The notes under the pieces: generated by a model
The model's input: only the letters and a program-made list of their open reading frames with translations
Databases searched by the model: none
Told to the model about the DNA's origin: nothing
Part shown: piece by piece, positions 31,776 to 33,653 of the stretch
Position numbering within the stretch: position 1 is the stretch's first letter
How the letters are laid out: every line of letters starts with the position of its first letter
Assembly: GCA_946999025.1 (NCBI GenBank)
Contig: CAMQBP010000001.1
Location: forward strand, 1-33,653
Length of the DNA stretch: 33,653 nucleotides
Direction of reading: 5' to 3'
Source: an uncultured Prevotella sp.
GTDB taxonomy: Bacteria > Bacteroidota > Bacteroidia > Bacteroidales > Bacteroidaceae
Made by a program: the position numbers and the translations under genes

Positions 31776-33110
31776 ATGAAAAAAAATAAATATTTCGCAT
31801 ATCTGCTGTTCCTGCTTCCCGCATTGTTGGCGGTAGTGGCCTGCAATCCTGAACAGGACGAATATTTTGATGTCCCATCATCCAAACGCGTCAACAATTT
31901 GTTGAATTCAACGCGACAAGCACTGATGAAATCGGAGCATGGATGGGTGTTTGAGGTTTATCCAGGGCTCAGGGACAAAGACCAGGAGAATGGTGGCTTT
32001 GTCTACACGGTAAAATTTGACAGCCTGCAGGCAACCATACGGGGCGAGATGAGTGGAGATCCAGCCGTTTCGGAAACATCCTATTACAAAATGACCAGTG
32101 AGGGTGGCCCCGGCATTATCTTTGACACAGGCAACAAATTGTTTCACATCTTGGCCGAAGGAACCAGTGACCGCTATCAGGCCTATGGAGGGGATATTGA
32201 GTACCTGATTGATAGCGTGGGCGTTGATGTTATCAAACTTCATGGCGCACGTTCGGGTAACACTTGCTACTTGCGCCGCCTCACCATGCCGGCCGAGGAA
32301 TATGTTAAGGGCGTGAATGCCGTACAAGCCGATTTCATCTTTGGAACCTATGGTGGCAGTATTGGCGGTAAAAAAGTCGGGGTAGAGTTTGATTTGAATA
32401 ATAACCAATTTTATGTCAATCCGGATACCACGAATAAAGCGTCCGAGGAAATGGAAGTAGCATTTGTTTACACCAACAAGGGTATTCGCTTCTATCATCC
32501 TATCACGGTGAACGGTGTCGAGCTCTCGGAGCTAACGTTCGACTATGACGAGGGCACACTGACGAGTGCGGGAGAGGGTGGAAAGACCTTCACATTGAAA
32601 GGAGTACTTCCGGAAGGTTTCCGCAAGTTCAGTGAATATGAGGGTACCTACAAGTTGGTATACGACGAAACTAAAGAGCTGACAGTCAAACTCACGCCTG
32701 ACAAGGAAAAGGGTTGCTACTACATGACCAATTTCTTTGCTAATTCACCCGACACCCCTGTTGTACTTATTTACAACAAGGCCACTGGTACGCTATTCTG
32801 GAACTCACAACCTATAGGCGAGGAAGGTGGAAACATCGTTTTCATGTGTGCGTGGGCATTGGATGGTGGTGGAACTCTGACATGGAACACCGACGCTGGC
32901 ATGAAGACATCATGGAATGGTGACGAGGCGCATCCTGTCTATAAATGGGTGAGCAATGGGTTGACGGAATATGTCATCGACTCGTACATCATGTGGACAT
33001 TGAAGCCGACAGGCGGAAGTGCAGGCAAATACAAAGGCTCCAAGTATCTTGTAGGGACAACGAGAAAGAGTCATCAAATCCCGTATGTAACAAAAATGAT
33101 TAAACAGTAA
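31776..33110 (+). CDS. DUF4302 family lipoprotein
   Basis: A 444-residue lipoprotein with lipobox VVAC (Cys23) and a body resembling the DUF4302 family, which is restricted to Bacteroidota and usually sits in SusC/SusD loci next to a zinc metallopeptidase. Characteristic segments include ALMKSEHGWVFEVYPG near 49-64, FGTYGGSIGGKKVGVEFDL near 189-207, and a C-terminal beta-rich region. Function is unknown; a surface-exposed binding role is likely. The ATG is preceded by GAGGAG about 10 bases upstream and the gene lies 15 bases after the peptidase gene. Confidence 0.82.
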   Translation: MKKNKYFAYLLFLLPALLAVVACNPEQDEYFDVPSSKRVNNLLNSTRQALMKSEHGWVFEVYPGLRDKDQENGGFVYTVKFDSLQATIRGEMSGDPAVSETSYYKMTSEGGPGIIFDTGNKLFHILAEGTSDRYQAYGGDIEYLIDSVGVDVIKLHGARSGNTCYLRRLTMPAEEYVKGVNAVQADFIFGTYGGSIGGKKVGVEFDLNNNQFYVNPDTTNKASEEMEVAFVYTNKGIRFYHPITVNGVELSELTFDYDEGTLTSAGEGGKTFTLKGVLPEGFRKFSEYEGTYKLVYDETKELTVKLTPDKEKGCYYMTNFFANSPDTPVVLIYNKATGTLFWNSQPIGEEGGNIVFMCAWALDGGGTLTWNTDAGMKTSWNGDEAHPVYKWVSNGLTEYVIDSYIMWTLKPTGGSAGKYKGSKYLVGTTRKSHQIPYVTKMIKQ

Positions 33111-33122
33111 AGGAGAAAACGT

Positions 33123-33653
33123 ATGAAAAGAATATATGGAATATTAGGAATCTGCTTTCTTCTTATAGGCTTCGTGGCCTGTAGCAGGGACGAAGTGGAC
33201 AACCCTTATGCAAAGGAATCTACCATTAGGGTAGACAGTTGCTCAGTGTTGTTCCAGGCTGCTCCGTCCACGGGGCATGTCAAGGTAGTAGCTCCAAATG
33301 GAATCTCAAAAGTAGAGTCGGAGCACCCATGGTGTACAGCAACTGTCAGTGGTGATGTGGTGACCGTCAAGGTGGAGGAAAACGCTGGAGCCTTAGGTCG
33401 ATCATCGGTATTGAAGATTTATTCGGGTGACGATTTTACAAAGGTAACCGTGCAGCAGACTGGCATCATCTTCGCCATGGAGGGAGGCAATGCCATGGCT
33501 TTCAATGATGCTAAACGCTCATTCAGCCTCGGACTGAAACATAATGTGGACGTTAAGCTCACCAGTATGGCAGATTGGATTACCTGTTCGTTGAAAGACG
33601 GAGAGATGTCCATAGATCTCACGAAGAACGACACAGGACACTTGCGGCAGGGC
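33123..33653 (+). CDS. BACON domain lipoprotein (3' end beyond window)
   Basis: A reading frame of 177 codons, open to the right edge. It begins MKRIYGILGICFLLIGFVAC with a lipobox FVAC (Cys20). AGGAG at 33111-33115 lies 7 bases before the ATG. The body contains two BACON-like Ig-fold units. The first covers about 35-110, with SEHPWCTATVSGD and VTVQQTG. The second starts near 120, with FSLGLKHNVDVKLTSMADWITCSL. BACON domains are carbohydrate- or mucin-binding, or simply spacers, in Bacteroidota surface proteins. It is the fifth gene of the SusC/SusD operon. Further C-terminal domains cannot be seen. Confidence 0.78.
   Translation, partial: MKRIYGILGICFLLIGFVACSRDEVDNPYAKESTIRVDSCSVLFQAAPSTGHVKVVAPNGISKVESEHPWCTATVSGDVVTVKVEENAGALGRSSVLKIYSGDDFTKVTVQQTGIIFAMEGGNAMAFNDAKRSFSLGLKHNVDVKLTSMADWITCSLKDGEMSIDLTKNDTGHLRQG

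Overview
The window reads as a chromosomal segment from a member of the Bacteroidota, most likely Prevotella or a close relative. The evidence is a SusC/SusD pair, many lipoproteins with signal peptidase II lipoboxes, DUF4251, DUF4302 and BACON proteins, few strong Shine-Dalgarno sites, and several Bacteroidetes-type promoter boxes (TAnnTTTG, twice with a TTG or TTTG about 20 bases upstream). I see no tRNA or rRNA gene, CRISPR array, transposase or phage gene. Most genes are intact housekeeping or envelope genes. The last gene runs off the right edge.

Layout, left to right. (1) 77-3714: two divergent ion/solute transporters, a K+/H+ or Na+/H+ antiporter and an SLC13-type permease, both carrying RCK_C (TrkA_C) regulatory domains. 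(2) 3715-4537: a long non-coding gap holding repeat copy A. (3) 4538-7639: a secreted endonuclease I with a sorting-like tail, a DUF4251 lipoprotein, a possible 34-residue peptide, and a membrane-anchored GH25 lysozyme. (4) 7763-13307, minus strand: exonuclease III, folE, a SPOR protein, tpiA, a DoxX/MauE-like membrane protein and a DUF1599 protein. The block from DUF1599 to folE looks like one operon behind a near-consensus promoter. A small coiled lipoprotein gene with its own terminator follows. (5) 13402-14838: CCA-adding enzyme/HD domain protein. (6) 14839-15487: gap with repeat copy B. (7) 15488-21389: a complete RND efflux operon (adaptor, pump, outer membrane factor), followed by a divergent LpxA paralogue and a strong terminator. 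(8) 22353-24878, minus strand: a vitamin B6 operon of a ThiD-like kinase fused to an AraC DNA-binding domain, then pdxS and pdxT. (9) 24879-25897: gap with repeat copy C and the promoter of the last operon. (10) 25898 to the right edge: SusC, SusD, zinc metallopeptidase, DUF4302 and BACON lipoproteins.

Two things stand out. First, the pdxST operon begins with a one-protein fusion of a ThiD/PdxK-like kinase fold to an AraC regulator. Its kinase half has lost the usual catalytic GTGC motif (it reads GLGS) and the NxxE motif, but keeps substrate-side motifs. It looks like a kinase turned into a ligand sensor that could control vitamin B6 synthesis. Second, all three largest non-coding gaps contain the same 62-base element: a CGTATTT/AAATACG inverted repeat with a fixed 38-base span, then TTTGYAAG ending exactly 24 bases later. 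The loop sequences differ, which suggests a dispersed structured repeat family.

Functional assignments come from motif recognition by eye and family knowledge. No database search was run.
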